This document shows positions 17,360 to 26,334 of a DNA stretch of 33,536 bases, in pieces (the stretch's first letter is position 1; every line of letters begins with the position of its first letter). This DNA comes from Chroococcus sp. FPU101. GTDB taxonomy: Bacteria > Cyanobacteriota > Cyanobacteriia > Cyanobacteriales > Microcystaceae. The stretch is taken from assembly GCF_017312365.1 (NCBI RefSeq), contig NZ_BLJI01000039.1, positions 1 to 33,536 of the forward strand. Direction: 5' to 3'. The notes under the pieces are model-generated. The model had not been told where the DNA came from. It saw only the letters and a list, made by a program, of their open reading frames with translations, and did no database searches. Both the position numbers and the translations under genes were made by a program.

Positions 17360-18691
17360 TTACTTAACCTGCTTCACGCCTGGCGGTGTCCAAGTGCCGT
17401 TGAGTGCTTCCGCCTTCGGCCAATACAGGCGAAGGTTCATCGTGAAGCGGCCGCTCTCTGGGGCTGGCAACCAGTTCGACTCTTTGTCTTTTCCAGGCGA
17501 CTCTCGCTGAATATACAGGTCGAGTGAACCGTCAGAATTGAACGTGAGCTTGTCACGATCGCCGATCGCAAATCGGTCAATCGGGTTAGCAGTAAAGAGT
17601 TGACGCTCGTCGTACATTGTGAGTGACCAGAAAGCGCGGACTGGCGGGATTTGATCTTTCTCAAAGTGCAAAACATATCGCTTGTCGCTGTGCAACGGCT
17701 CGCCATTCTCATCGGTAAACACTGTCGGATAAATGGCATCCTCGATCAAATTAGCCCCCAGTCCTGCGTAGGCAACGCCCGCCCGATGTAGATAGTCGGT
17801 TCCGTAGCTGCCAATAGCAGTTAGGTTCGTCCGCCAACCGTTGGCGAATACCCCAGAGTTAGCCCACACCTGCTTAATCAGTTTAAGTGCGACTGCTGGA
17901 GCCGCGTTCAGAGCATCTTGCACCTCTTGCGGTGCATCAGCAAGGTTGAAGCTCTTTCCTGGTTCGATGCCAATCCGTTTCATGCGATCAACGATCGGAT
18001 AATCATTGGCGTGCGGCGGGTTGTCTTTCATTAGCTCGGTAAACAGGGCGAAGAAGCTTGCTGCATCCATTTGATCAACCTGATCAGGTGGAGCGGTCAT
18101 ATCCTGATTCGGGTTCACCGTGTTCTTGGGTGGAGTGTACGGCTTGCCGTAAGCACTTAGAGGAACGGCACTCATGCCGTCTTGGAACTTCCGCACCGCC
18201 TCATAGTCGGGCTTGCCGTTGGTCTGTGTGCGACCAATTAACAATCCTGATGCGGTCGGGCTGCGATATTCTTTGACACCATCTGGCAAAGTTCCCCGCC
18301 ACTTCGGGCCGACGATCGCGTAGGTAATTGCCCCTGTACCTGTGGTTCGGCTTCCTGGAGCCGTAAACACATCAGTCCAACAATCGAGCCAGGGGGTCAG
18401 GTAATACCGTCCGCCAGAGTCTGGGATGCTCACGACTATGGGTTCTTTGGAGACATTAAAAGAAAGTGCGCTGTAGAGCGTGTCAGCGTTCGGTCGCACA
18501 ACATCTGTATAGGTGGCATCGGGAAACTCACGATTGTGGGCGATTTGATTGATTGGCGCACGGAGTCCAATGGGTTCGGCAACGTTACACCCCACATTCT
18601 GCGTCACTTGCATCATCACGAGGGGATAGGCGTAGATGTAGGTATCGCGTGCAATCTCGTAGATTTCCTCAATTGAATGTTTCATGTTCAT
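17360..18691 (-). CDS. DUF1254/DUF1214 domain protein, copy 1
   Basis: A 443-aa protein. The N-terminal DUF1254 domain starts with EIARDTYIYAYPLVMM; the C-terminal DUF1214 region contains YVLHFEKDQIPPVRAFWSLTMYD, then FAIGDRDKL, then LDLYIQRESPG and NWLPAP. The frame is open to 18724, but the ATG at 18691 (MNMKHSIEE) parallels the MNMQYS start of its tandem paralogue. No signal peptide is visible, although some family members are exported. The biochemical role of the family is not established. Codon composition is more GC-rich than in the insertion sequence and mobilization genes. Confidence 0.88.
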   Translation of the reverse strand: MNMKHSIEEIYEIARDTYIYAYPLVMMQVTQNVGCNVAEPIGLRAPINQIAHNREFPDATYTDVVRPNADTLYSALSFNVSKEPIVVSIPDSGGRYYLTPWLDCWTDVFTAPGSRTTGTGAITYAIVGPKWRGTLPDGVKEYRSPTASGLLIGRTQTNGKPDYEAVRKFQDGMSAVPLSAYGKPYTPPKNTVNPNQDMTAPPDQVDQMDAASFFALFTELMKDNPPHANDYPIVDRMKRIGIEPGKSFNLADAPQEVQDALNAAPAVALKLIKQVWANSGVFANGWRTNLTAIGSYGTDYLHRAGVAYAGLGANLIEDAIYPTVFTDENGEPLHSDKRYVLHFEKDQIPPVRAFWSLTMYDERQLFTANPIDRFAIGDRDKLTFNSDGSLDLYIQRESPGKDKESNWLPAPESGRFTMNLRLYWPKAEALNGTWTPPGVKQVK

Positions 18692-18778
18692 CTCTGTTCT
18701 ATCTCCGTAATAATTAATCTTCATTTAAGTGTTCACTCGCTCAAACAAAATATGTTCGTTTTGATGAACCGAACTGAA

Positions 18779-20128
18779 TCAACTAACCTTCTGGAACGGT
18801 GGTGGGGCCCATGTGAGATCTAGAACTTCTGGGCGCGGTGAGTAGAGTCGCATCGACGGCTCGAATGGGCCTTTGGGTGCGGGGAGCCAGTTTGTTTCTT
18901 GATCCTTGCCTGGTGATTCGGCCTGCACATAGATATCGAGAGAACCGTCAGCATTAAATGTCAGCTTGTCGTAGCTACCGATCGCAAATCGATTAATCGG
19001 GTTCGGCACTTGGAATCCGTCTTTATCATACATCGTGATTGACCAGAAGGCGTTTGCTGGCGGAGTCTGGCCCTTCTCGAAGTGCAGTACATATTTATTT
19101 GCTCCACTTAAGGGATTTCCCTCGCCATCCACGAAAGCAGTTGGGTAAACCGCGTCCTCTGGCAGGTTACACCCCAGCCCGGCGAGCGCAACGAAGGCAC
19201 GGCGTTTGTAGGAAGTACCATAGGTACCCATGTTCTCTGTACCGATATTCCAGCCGTTGATAAAGGCCCCCGCTTTCCGCATAGCTGCGGGCAACTCTGC
19301 GAGCGCGTCCTGAGCCGCCTTGTTGATGATGGCGATCGTTTCTGGGTCGAGCGACTTAGCATCGAACGGCTTCCCTGGTTCAACGCCAAATCTCTTTAGG
19401 CGGAATAGGATCGGATAATCATTCGGGTGCGGTGGATGTTTCACCATCAAGTCTGCCAGTCGCGTCAGCATGGTAACGCCGTCGAGTTTGTTGACTTGGA
19501 TCTGTGGAGACGTTGTATTATCGATGGTGGGGTCAGTCGGCACGTTCGTCGGTGGTGTGTAGTCCTTGCCCCACTGCGAGAGAGGTGTCAGCTTGTAGCC
19601 ATCTTGCACTTTATGAACGTTGGCATAGTCAGATTGGCCATTGGTCTGCGTGCGACCGAGAATCCAAAGCGTCGGTGTTGGAGCCACGATCGGAGTAATA
19701 CCTTCTGGTAATTTTCCATTCCAACCCGTCGATACAATGGCATAGGTGCCAGCTTTCGTACCAGTCGTGCGGCTACCGACGACAGTAAACACGTCCGTCC
19801 ACATATCTAACATTGGCAGGAGGTAGTACCGCCCCTGCGTGTCAGGAACCGATAGCATGATCGGTTCTTGGGAGAGGTCGAGCCAGGCGAAGGAATAGAG
19901 CGTATCGAAGTTGAACCGAACTACATCTTTATCGTCTGCCTGCGGGTAGCTCCGCACATGAGCGAATTGGTTGATCGGCGCACGCATATTAACTGAGGCT
20001 GCGTCTGGCACATTGGTCACTTGACGCATCGTCATGTCCATGCTGACGAGCGGATAGGCGTAGAAGTAGGCTTCCTTAGCAACGGCGTAGATCTCATCGG
20101 CTTTCTCAACTGAGTATTGCATATTCAT
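18779..20128 (-). CDS. DUF1254/DUF1214 domain protein, copy 2
   Basis: A 449-aa paralogue of the downstream gene with the same order of motifs: VAKEAYFYAYPLVSMDMTMR, RTTGTKAGTYAIV, YVLHFEKGQTPPANAFWSITMYD, LDIYVQAESPGKDQETNWLPAP. The start at 20128 (MNMQYSVEK) is chosen by analogy with copy 1; an upstream ATG at 20185 would add 19 residues without motif support. The two genes are separated by 87 bases and probably form one transcript. They are divergent from the porin, with Pho-box-like repeats in the shared upstream region. Confidence 0.88.
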   Translation of the reverse strand: MNMQYSVEKADEIYAVAKEAYFYAYPLVSMDMTMRQVTNVPDAASVNMRAPINQFAHVRSYPQADDKDVVRFNFDTLYSFAWLDLSQEPIMLSVPDTQGRYYLLPMLDMWTDVFTVVGSRTTGTKAGTYAIVSTGWNGKLPEGITPIVAPTPTLWILGRTQTNGQSDYANVHKVQDGYKLTPLSQWGKDYTPPTNVPTDPTIDNTTSPQIQVNKLDGVTMLTRLADLMVKHPPHPNDYPILFRLKRFGVEPGKPFDAKSLDPETIAIINKAAQDALAELPAAMRKAGAFINGWNIGTENMGTYGTSYKRRAFVALAGLGCNLPEDAVYPTAFVDGEGNPLSGANKYVLHFEKGQTPPANAFWSITMYDKDGFQVPNPINRFAIGSYDKLTFNADGSLDIYVQAESPGKDQETNWLPAPKGPFEPSMRLYSPRPEVLDLTWAPPPFQKVS

Positions 20129-20185
20129 CTTTAGTGAACCTAGTAAGTTGACATTTGAACGTATCACTCGTCGAACCAAAATCAC

Positions 20186-20648
20186 CTTAGAGGTGAAGAG
20201 AAATCTTAAAAGGTTAATAGATATATACTTTTAGTAAGAATGTATAGCTTGTCTCTACACATCGTTAAAAGGTCTAATCGATAAATATAATTTTAGAGGG
20301 AAATCTGAGAAATTGGAGCGAACTTACTCTTAAGTAATCCTACTATCTATTGAAGATAAGCAAAAGTTAAACGTGAAGCTGCTTTTTCTTGAAGATACGC
20401 AAAAGATAAGTAAAAGATAAGCATTTTATTTGGGAAAACTGTTGTTATTTAAGGATTTCGGCAGAATCTGATAGGTTTGCGTTACGGACTTTAGTTAAGT
20501 TATATTTTAAACGAAAAAATACTTTTCAAATTCTTGTTCGCTATATATAACTATAGAGCATAGTAAATAATATTACAGAGCATTAATTTTTGACACAATT
20601 CTAACAACAGTAATCTTATTTCTTAATAAAGTGTGAAGAGTGAAAACA
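20186..20648. promoter_or_regulatory. Divergent DUF1254/porin control region
   Basis: The intergenic region of about 460 bases, AT-rich, contains the 11-bp-period repeats listed separately at 20353-20421. The porin side ends in GAAGAG eight bases before the ATG at 20649. No further gene was seen. Confidence 0.55.
20353..20421 (-). promoter_or_regulatory. Two Pho-box-like repeat arrays
   Basis: On the minus strand the first array is CTTATCTT (20414-20421), CTTATCTT (20403-20410), CGTATCTT (20392-20399), each 11 bp apart. The second is TTTAACTT (20364-20371) and CTTATCTT (20353-20360), also 11 bp apart. Eight-bp units separated by 3 bp are the published architecture of cyanobacterial PhoB/SphR sites. 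The orientation faces the DUF1254 genes; the porin lies on the other side. Confidence 0.55.
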
Positions 20649-22379
20649 ATGAAAACTTTTAGTAAAAGCGTATTATTTATTTTAAGTGTGCTAGTAAACA
20701 TTAACCCATTGCTCAGTTTTTCCTCTAATGCTGCTGCTGAGGAAGTCTTAAAATTGCCCTCAGCAGATTTCTCGCAATTTCAAAGCCAACAGTTAGCGAC
20801 TTTTCCTCAAAATCGCCCAATGGCGCAAATCACCAATGTTTCTCAATTGAGAGATGTCGAGCCAACTAGCTGGGCTTATGAAGCACTAAAATCTCTAGTA
20901 GAACGCTACGGATGTATTGTTGGTTATCCAGATCGCACCTTTCGAGGGTTACGGGCTTTGTCTCGTTGGGAATTTGCGGCTGGTTTGAATGCTTGTATCA
21001 ATACGCTAGAGCGTCTCTTACAAGAAAATATGGTTATTCAAAAAGAAGACATCGATAAGCTGAAGCGTCTAGCTCAGGAGTTTGAAACTGAGTTAGCTGT
21101 TTTAGGAACTAGAATCGACAATCTGGAAAATCGGGTCGCCTTTTTGGAAGACCATCAGTTTTCGACAACCGTTAAACTTTTTGGTAACGCTATCTTTGCC
21201 ATAGCAGATGTTTTTAGCGAAGATGACAGTAACCAAACTGTCTTCCAATATCGAGCTAACTTGAATTTTATTTCCAGTTTTACGGGTCGAGATGTCCTTT
21301 CGATCAGTATGTTTGCGGGAAACGCCCCTATCGCTAGAAGAGATGGATTAGATGTTTCGACAACTTTTAATTTACCTGGTATAGAAGTTCCCATTCCTGG
21401 AACGAACCGTAGCATCGAATTTTCTTCACCCGAAGGGACACTCTCCTCTCAATTTGCTGCCAACACGAATAATAGCCTTCAAATTTTAACAATAGGTTAT
21501 AGCTTTCCTGTAGGTGATTCGCTAAATATTGCTGTGCTATCTGCTTTAGCTCCTTTTCAGTTATATACGCCCCCCCTTAATCCTTATTTAAACGACAACG
21601 ATAGCGGTAGGGGAGCAATCAGCGTATTTGGTGAGTATAATCCTCTTTATACCCTGGTCGGCGGTGGTACTGGAGCGATTCTTAATTATAAAATTGGGAA
21701 TAACCTCCAACTCACGGCTGGTTATCTAGCTGACGGGCTATTAGTCGGAAATCCAAGTCAAGGCAATGGGCTGTTCAATGGCGGCTATGGAGCGTTGGGA
21801 CAACTCACTTGGAATATCACTAACAATTTTGCGATCGCAGGCGTTTATATTAATGACTATGCCCCTGCTGGAAGATTTGGATTTAATTACAATGCCCTCG
21901 GCGTAACTGGAACGGCTGTCGCCAATACTCTAGCAGGTCAAGATATTCTAGGAGCCGAGCGATTAGGGTTCGAGCAGTCTCCAGTCATTACCAATGGTTA
22001 TGGATTTCAGTTTAACTGGCAGCCTAGCTCAAGATTTTCCCTAAGCGGCTGGTTTAGTACGTTTTATCCCCGTCTGATCGGTAAAGGAGACGGTAATATT
22101 CTCACCTATGCCCTAACCTTTGCCTTCCCCGATCTGGGTAAAGAAGGCAATCTTCTTGGGTTAGTCGTCGGAGCGGAACCCTATCTGACCGATTTCGATG
22201 GGGGCAATCCTATTGATTTTAAAGTAGATGTACCTTGGCACCTTGAAGCATTTTATCGCTATCAAATCACTAATAGTATCTCGGTTACACCAGGGCTAAT
22301 TTGGCTCTTAGCTCCCAATCAGGACAATAATAATCCTGATGCTGTGATTGGGACAATCAGAACTACATTTCAGTTCTAA
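20649..22379 (+). CDS. SLH-domain outer-membrane porin (cyanobacterial OprB-like / iron-uptake-porin type)
   Basis: The start ATG at 20649 is preceded by GAAGAG; the GTG at 20640 would add three residues. An N-terminal signal peptide (KSVLFILSVLVNINPLLSF...NAAAEE) is followed by an SLH segment with VSQLRDVEPTSWAYEALKSL and GYPDRTFRG and ALSRWEFAAGLNAC. A coiled coil (about 110-160, IDKLKRLAQEFETELAVLG) and a C-terminal beta-barrel ending in an aromatic residue (TTFQF) complete the family order. The SLH domain binds peptidoglycan-linked polymer; the barrel passes ions or small solutes. The exact substrate is not readable from the sequence. It is divergent from the DUF1254 pair. Confidence 0.9.
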   Translation: MKTFSKSVLFILSVLVNINPLLSFSSNAAAEEVLKLPSADFSQFQSQQLATFPQNRPMAQITNVSQLRDVEPTSWAYEALKSLVERYGCIVGYPDRTFRGLRALSRWEFAAGLNACINTLERLLQENMVIQKEDIDKLKRLAQEFETELAVLGTRIDNLENRVAFLEDHQFSTTVKLFGNAIFAIADVFSEDDSNQTVFQYRANLNFISSFTGRDVLSISMFAGNAPIARRDGLDVSTTFNLPGIEVPIPGTNRSIEFSSPEGTLSSQFAANTNNSLQILTIGYSFPVGDSLNIAVLSALAPFQLYTPPLNPYLNDNDSGRGAISVFGEYNPLYTLVGGGTGAILNYKIGNNLQLTAGYLADGLLVGNPSQGNGLFNGGYGALGQLTWNITNNFAIAGVYINDYAPAGRFGFNYNALGVTGTAVANTLAGQDILGAERLGFEQSPVITNGYGFQFNWQPSSRFSLSGWFSTFYPRLIGKGDGNILTYALTFAFPDLGKEGNLLGLVVGAEPYLTDFDGGNPIDFKVDVPWHLEAFYRYQITNSISVTPGLIWLLAPNQDNNNPDAVIGTIRTTFQF

Positions 22380-22593
22380 AATAATCTTAAATTATTCAGT
22401 TACTTAAATGACTCATTTAAAACTCACAACTCGTGTTCATTCTGATAAAGGTTTAACTTAGGACTACAACTCATTATAGAAACAACGAAACGTGAAATTA
22501 ATAAGTGCAATTACTTTCAAAAGTTGAACTTTTTAATAAAAGATAAGCTAATCAGCCATCAATTAAATCATTAGTCAAATTCAAAATAGCTCC

Positions 22594-24540
22594 TCATCGC
22601 TGTAGCTGATTTTTTGTTTGATTAACTTGTTCATGTTGCTTCAACAAAGATTTAGCATAACAAAGAATAATCTCTTGGTCTTCAATCGTTAAATTGAACT
22701 GACTCACCTCAACAATTCCTCCCGCTTTTCGATTATCCTTTGCTACAAAAAGAGGTTTATCACAATCATAGCGAGAAATGCTTAAAATGTTTTTCCTTTC
22801 CTCAATTCGATAAATTCTCCCTTCAAAATAACGTCCTTCTTCCCCTATTTCTCCTTGTCCTTTCAAAATATACTGAGCCGAATCATAAATGGCATAGCCT
22901 TGTTTAATTTGTGCTAAACGCGCACTAATAAGAGGCAATTTTAGGTCTTCTGCTAACTGATTCATCGCTTGGGTTTGAGGCTCTTCCTGCCATGCTAAAT
23001 AAGCTTTGGCAATTTTCTGCCAACTTTTAAAGTCGGCTTCGGCTTGTTTTCTTTCTAATTCTTTCTCATCAATTTCATGTTGTAGTCGTTCGAGTTCCCG
23101 TTGTCTTCTCTCTATCTCAAATGCACTTACGCCTCTTGGGTGAAATAAAGAACGAGTTGGCCCTAAGTCCAATAGTTCTTGCTTTAATGTTCTTTGTTGT
23201 TTTTCGATTTTGGCTTTCTGTTGGGTTAATTGGTCAAGACGTTGTTTGAGCGTTTCACCTCGATTCAAACTGGGTTGGCGAGGACTGTTTTTCTGCCATT
23301 GTTCAAGTTGCTTAACAGTGGCTAACAGTTGAGCATCGGTTAATTGTAATAGTGAATTTTGAGCATTAGAAGAAACAGGTAAAGCAGTTATAGAGCGTTC
23401 GTCTTCTTCCTCCTTGTCAATGATTTCTTCTGATGTTTGTAAAAGGAGAATATTTTCTCTCTGTTGCTGTAATGTAGAAATTGGTACACTTTCTACCGTC
23501 TCATCTGGGGTTTGGGATTCTTCATCAAAAGAGGGTAACGACTCTTGAAATGAAGCTGTCACCGACAAGGTTTTCTTGTTTGTCTGTACTTCTGTTACTA
23601 ATTTCTGTCCTTGAAGGGCTAAGGCTTTGAGGATTCCGTCATCTCGTTCAGGGATGTAGCTAATGCCTAATTCACTTTGCAACTTCGGTAGGGAATATTT
23701 ATGACGGCTTAATTGATTTCCTGCCAGGGTTAGCCATTGGTTTTGATTGTCAATATTTTTCTGATTTAATTGAATACTGTATTTGATTCCTCTGACTTGA
23801 CCGTTTGCGTGATAGCAGACTTGAGCTAATACACCTAGAGGGGCTAATTGTTCGATGAATTGAGGTAGAGTAGGCTGATTTTGTGCAACTTCATCAATAG
23901 CACGACGCATCTTTTCGGCGGCGGGGAGTCCATCTTTTTCTAATCGGTCAAGTTGAGTACGGGTGAGAGCTTTGTTTTTCGATTCCCAACTACAGGGGAC
24001 TTGTTCTAAGCCAAACCGTTTTTCTAATAATCTAGCTGACCACTCCGATTGTGGGTATTGCATCCATGTCTTAATGGCATGGGTGGTAATTTCATTGATA
24101 CGACTAGCAACGATGTGAATGTGATTGTGTTCTCTATCGTGGTGTCGGGCAATAAAGAAGCTGTATTGATGGATTTTGTCGTTCAGAAATTGGTCTACTA
24201 ATTCATTGAGTTCTTTTTCACCGATGCGCTTAGAGGGATTGGTGAGTTTAGCTTTTTCTCCAGTTAGTTCTGAGAGAACGACGACTGTGGCGAAATGTCT
24301 TTCTCCAAGACGGGCAAATTGGTCATTGCTGAGGGTTTCACGGTGGGGCAATGATAACATGAGGTGATAACAAGGAGCTTGAACTTTGGGGTTAAGGTAA
24401 GAAGAAATTTTAAATTCGGCTACTAAAGTATTAGTATCTAGGCCAATCATGTTACCCCCGATAATTTGGGCTTTTTCTTTTTCGATAACGTATCGGGTGG
24501 TTCCTCTAAAGCTTGAGTTAGCTTTGGTTTTGGCTATCAT
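22594..24540 (-). CDS. Relaxase / mobilization nuclease
   Basis: A 648-aa relaxase. The N-terminal FRGTTRYVIEKEKAQIIGGN segment contains Tyr17, the likely nucleophile, and the metal-binding histidine motif ARHHDREHNHIHIVASRI lies at residues 131-148. Residues about 410-520 are rich in Glu, Gln, Lys and Arg and probably coiled coil, followed by a conserved-looking C-terminal domain. It nicks oriT and pilots the strand into the recipient. The accessory MobC-like gene and the candidate oriT lie upstream in the same orientation, with a toxin-antitoxin pair between. No coupling protein is encoded, so transfer would need a helper. Confidence 0.92.
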   Translation of the reverse strand: MIAKTKANSSFRGTTRYVIEKEKAQIIGGNMIGLDTNTLVAEFKISSYLNPKVQAPCYHLMLSLPHRETLSNDQFARLGERHFATVVVLSELTGEKAKLTNPSKRIGEKELNELVDQFLNDKIHQYSFFIARHHDREHNHIHIVASRINEITTHAIKTWMQYPQSEWSARLLEKRFGLEQVPCSWESKNKALTRTQLDRLEKDGLPAAEKMRRAIDEVAQNQPTLPQFIEQLAPLGVLAQVCYHANGQVRGIKYSIQLNQKNIDNQNQWLTLAGNQLSRHKYSLPKLQSELGISYIPERDDGILKALALQGQKLVTEVQTNKKTLSVTASFQESLPSFDEESQTPDETVESVPISTLQQQRENILLLQTSEEIIDKEEEDERSITALPVSSNAQNSLLQLTDAQLLATVKQLEQWQKNSPRQPSLNRGETLKQRLDQLTQQKAKIEKQQRTLKQELLDLGPTRSLFHPRGVSAFEIERRQRELERLQHEIDEKELERKQAEADFKSWQKIAKAYLAWQEEPQTQAMNQLAEDLKLPLISARLAQIKQGYAIYDSAQYILKGQGEIGEEGRYFEGRIYRIEERKNILSISRYDCDKPLFVAKDNRKAGGIVEVSQFNLTIEDQEIILCYAKSLLKQHEQVNQTKNQLQR

Positions 24541-24586
24541 AGAGAGTGAGCAGGTTCAATTATCTGTTATTAATGGCTTATTGGGC

Positions 24587-25030
24587 TTAGGATTCTAAAA
24601 CGTCTTGAAGGACAATGATTGATAGATTAGGAACCTGTCGAATTCTTCTATCATTACTTAAAAACATCGTACTGCCTGTATTTAAGGCTGTAGCTACATG
24701 AATGGCATCAGGGGTTCTTAAGTTGGTCGTCGCCCGTAGCTGGGCCGCTTGTGTCAGGATAGTTGAATTGATCGGAATTAGCTGCATTTCTCCGTTTAAC
24801 ATAAGTTCCCTGTAATCATTGACTAACGCCGAATCGTTATTTTTTAGAGGAACGATTAAAACTTCCATTAAGGACAGTTCACTACTAATTACTTCTATCT
24901 CAGAAGCTTGTAATGAGAGCCAGAGAGGTCGTAAAAGCTCACGGTAATCGGGATGTGCCTCAACACTGTAAATTAGAATGGCACTATCAATGTAAACCTT
25001 AGCATTGGATGGCAAGTTTAATTGTCCCAT
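24587..25030 (-). CDS. PIN-domain toxin (VapC-type)
   Basis: A 147-aa PIN protein with the expected acidic positions: Asp15 in KVYIDSAILIY, Glu56 (or Glu51), Asp108 in RTPDAIHVATAL and Asp127 in FLSNDRRIRQV. VapC toxins are RNases that stop translation. The ATG at 25030 overlaps the end of the antitoxin gene by 13 bases, giving translational coupling. It lies between the MobC-like gene and the relaxase. Confidence 0.88.
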   Translation of the reverse strand: MGQLNLPSNAKVYIDSAILIYSVEAHPDYRELLRPLWLSLQASEIEVISSELSLMEVLIVPLKNNDSALVNDYRELMLNGEMQLIPINSTILTQAAQLRATTNLRTPDAIHVATALNTGSTMFLSNDRRIRQVPNLSIIVLQDVLES

Positions 25031-25263
25031 GCGTCTCGCTCCGCTTGAATTTCTAGATCGATTTCTTCAATAGAGCGTCCTTCGGGACGACGACGATGGA
25101 TTTCGTCGAGGATGTCTATAACGGAACGGCGAGACGGGGAAAGTTTGGGAGAAGACATAATGATGAAAACATCAACATCTTCTCCAACATTAGCTTGAGG
25201 CAGTTCAAGCTCAATTTTTCTCCCCTGGGTGACTTTAGTTTTGATATGAATGGCAGACTGCAT
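25018..25263 (-). CDS. Antitoxin of the PIN toxin
   Basis: An 81-aa protein with a beta-rich N-terminus (IHIKTKVTQGRKIELELPQ) and a charged C-terminal tail (SIEEIDLEIQAERDAWDN) suited to wrapping the toxin. Good Shine-Dalgarno, AAGGAGTC, eight bases before the ATG. Identification rests largely on size, overlap and position before the PIN gene. Confidence 0.8.
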   Translation of the reverse strand: MQSAIHIKTKVTQGRKIELELPQANVGEDVDVFIIMSSPKLSPSRRSVIDILDEIHRRRPEGRSIEEIDLEIQAERDAWDN

Positions 25264-25288
25264 AATTGACTCCTTTAATTACTCTTGG

Positions 25289-25735
25289 TTAATCATCGTT
25301 GGTTAGTCTAAACTCATCTACAATCTCTCGACGCAGTTGATAGATCTTCTCCGAGAGTTGATTAAGCGTACTAAGATATTTATAAATCTCATCGGTGAGC
25401 GGTTGTTCTCCCGTCTTGAGCGAACTTTGTATCACTTGAGTCTGTTGTTTAAGAGTGGCTTCTATACATTTAAGATGATAAAGCGTTTCTCGGTTAACCA
25501 GTGGCATGACGGTTTTCGGTCTGGAGAGGGGATAGTCGAACAATCTGGCTCTGATATAGTCAGATAGAACGATTCCACAACATCTTTGCTGTAAACGTTC
25601 TTTTTCTGCCTGGGTAACTTTAAAGCTGATGGTTTGATGTCTACCTTGCTTAGAATCTTCTTCAATTAAGGAGTTTGACTCTAAAATGGTAGAAAGAGCC
25701 GTTTCTAATTCGGTTTTCGGATTAGCGTCCCTCAT
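25289..25735 (-). CDS. MobC-like relaxosome accessory protein
   Basis: A 148-aa protein. Residues about 33-70 (TISFKVTQAEKERLQQRCCGI...LSDYIRARLFD) match the ribbon-helix-helix of plasmid mobilization accessory proteins; the rest is helical. AAGGA lies close before the ATG at 25735. It probably binds the inverted repeat at 25808-25862, bends oriT and helps the relaxase at 22594-24540. First gene of the minus-strand mob operon. Confidence 0.8.
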   Translation of the reverse strand: MRDANPKTELETALSTILESNSLIEEDSKQGRHQTISFKVTQAEKERLQQRCCGIVLSDYIRARLFDYPLSRPKTVMPLVNRETLYHLKCIEATLKQQTQVIQSSLKTGEQPLTDEIYKYLSTLNQLSEKIYQLRREIVDEFRLTNDD

Positions 25736-26334
25736 AATTCCTTTTTCCCCTTCCTCAAAACTGTTTGACTCCCAAGGGTTCTAACGACTTCTAACACGGT
25801 TAAAAACAGGCTAGCATTATTTAGTGTTACGGTACGAGGGTATGACATAGTAATGCTAGCCTATCTTAAATACAAAAACGTAAAGTTTTAGATTTTTTTT
25901 TGCTTTGACGGGTGAGTATACTATTCTCAACTTCTGAGTGAGCAAAGAAAATACTTTAATTGGTGCAGGTTAGAAGAAAGAGCCAATGAAATTAAAACGA
26001 TTTAAGTTCTCGCTAACGAATCTTAAATGCCAGAGCGTACCTATAAATAAAGATACAAGCACTTCGAGGATTATTGTTGACTGCCTCTCTCTTCGTTAAG
26101 AGCATTTCCCAAAAAACAATGGCTTGGCTTCTAAAAAAGTGAAGTACAGTCCTTGCTTTGTCTTCATCGAGCAATGGCTGGGATTTCTCTTTTTTTGTCG
26201 GTTATTGTCATTCGTACCGAGTAATCAATCTAAGAATTAGCTGACACTTCTTAATAAAAGTTAAATAGTACAAACTCACTCCGTAAATTTTGCTATTCTT
26301 AAGTAATTTGATACTGATCTTCCTCTTTAGGCCG
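25736..26334. other. Divergent mob/tra intergenic region
   Basis: About 600 bases without a recognisable gene. Holds the candidate oriT inverted repeat (25808-25862) close to the mobC side. The remainder, about 25870-26330, is AT-rich with scattered short repeats and presumably includes the promoter of the plus-strand tra-like operon. Nothing else identifiable. Confidence 0.5.
25808..25862. other. Candidate origin of transfer (oriT)
   Basis: AGGCTAGCATTA (25808-25819) and TAATGCTAGCCT (25851-25862) form a perfect 12-bp inverted repeat around 31 bases containing GTTACGGTACGAGGGTATGACA. It is 73 bases upstream of the MobC-like gene, the usual place for oriT. The nick position cannot be read with confidence. 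Confidence 0.55.

Noticed and set aside
15372-17527. Several plus-strand ORFs of 70-160 codons opposite the MarC, HAD and DUF1254 genes
   Set aside because: They are antisense shadows of well-supported genes and lack family motifs.
22452-22547. Single TTTAACTT (22452) and AAGATAAG (22540) units downstream of the porin
   Set aside because: They are not at 11-bp spacing and lie between the 3' ends of convergent genes, so they were not counted as Pho-box arrays.
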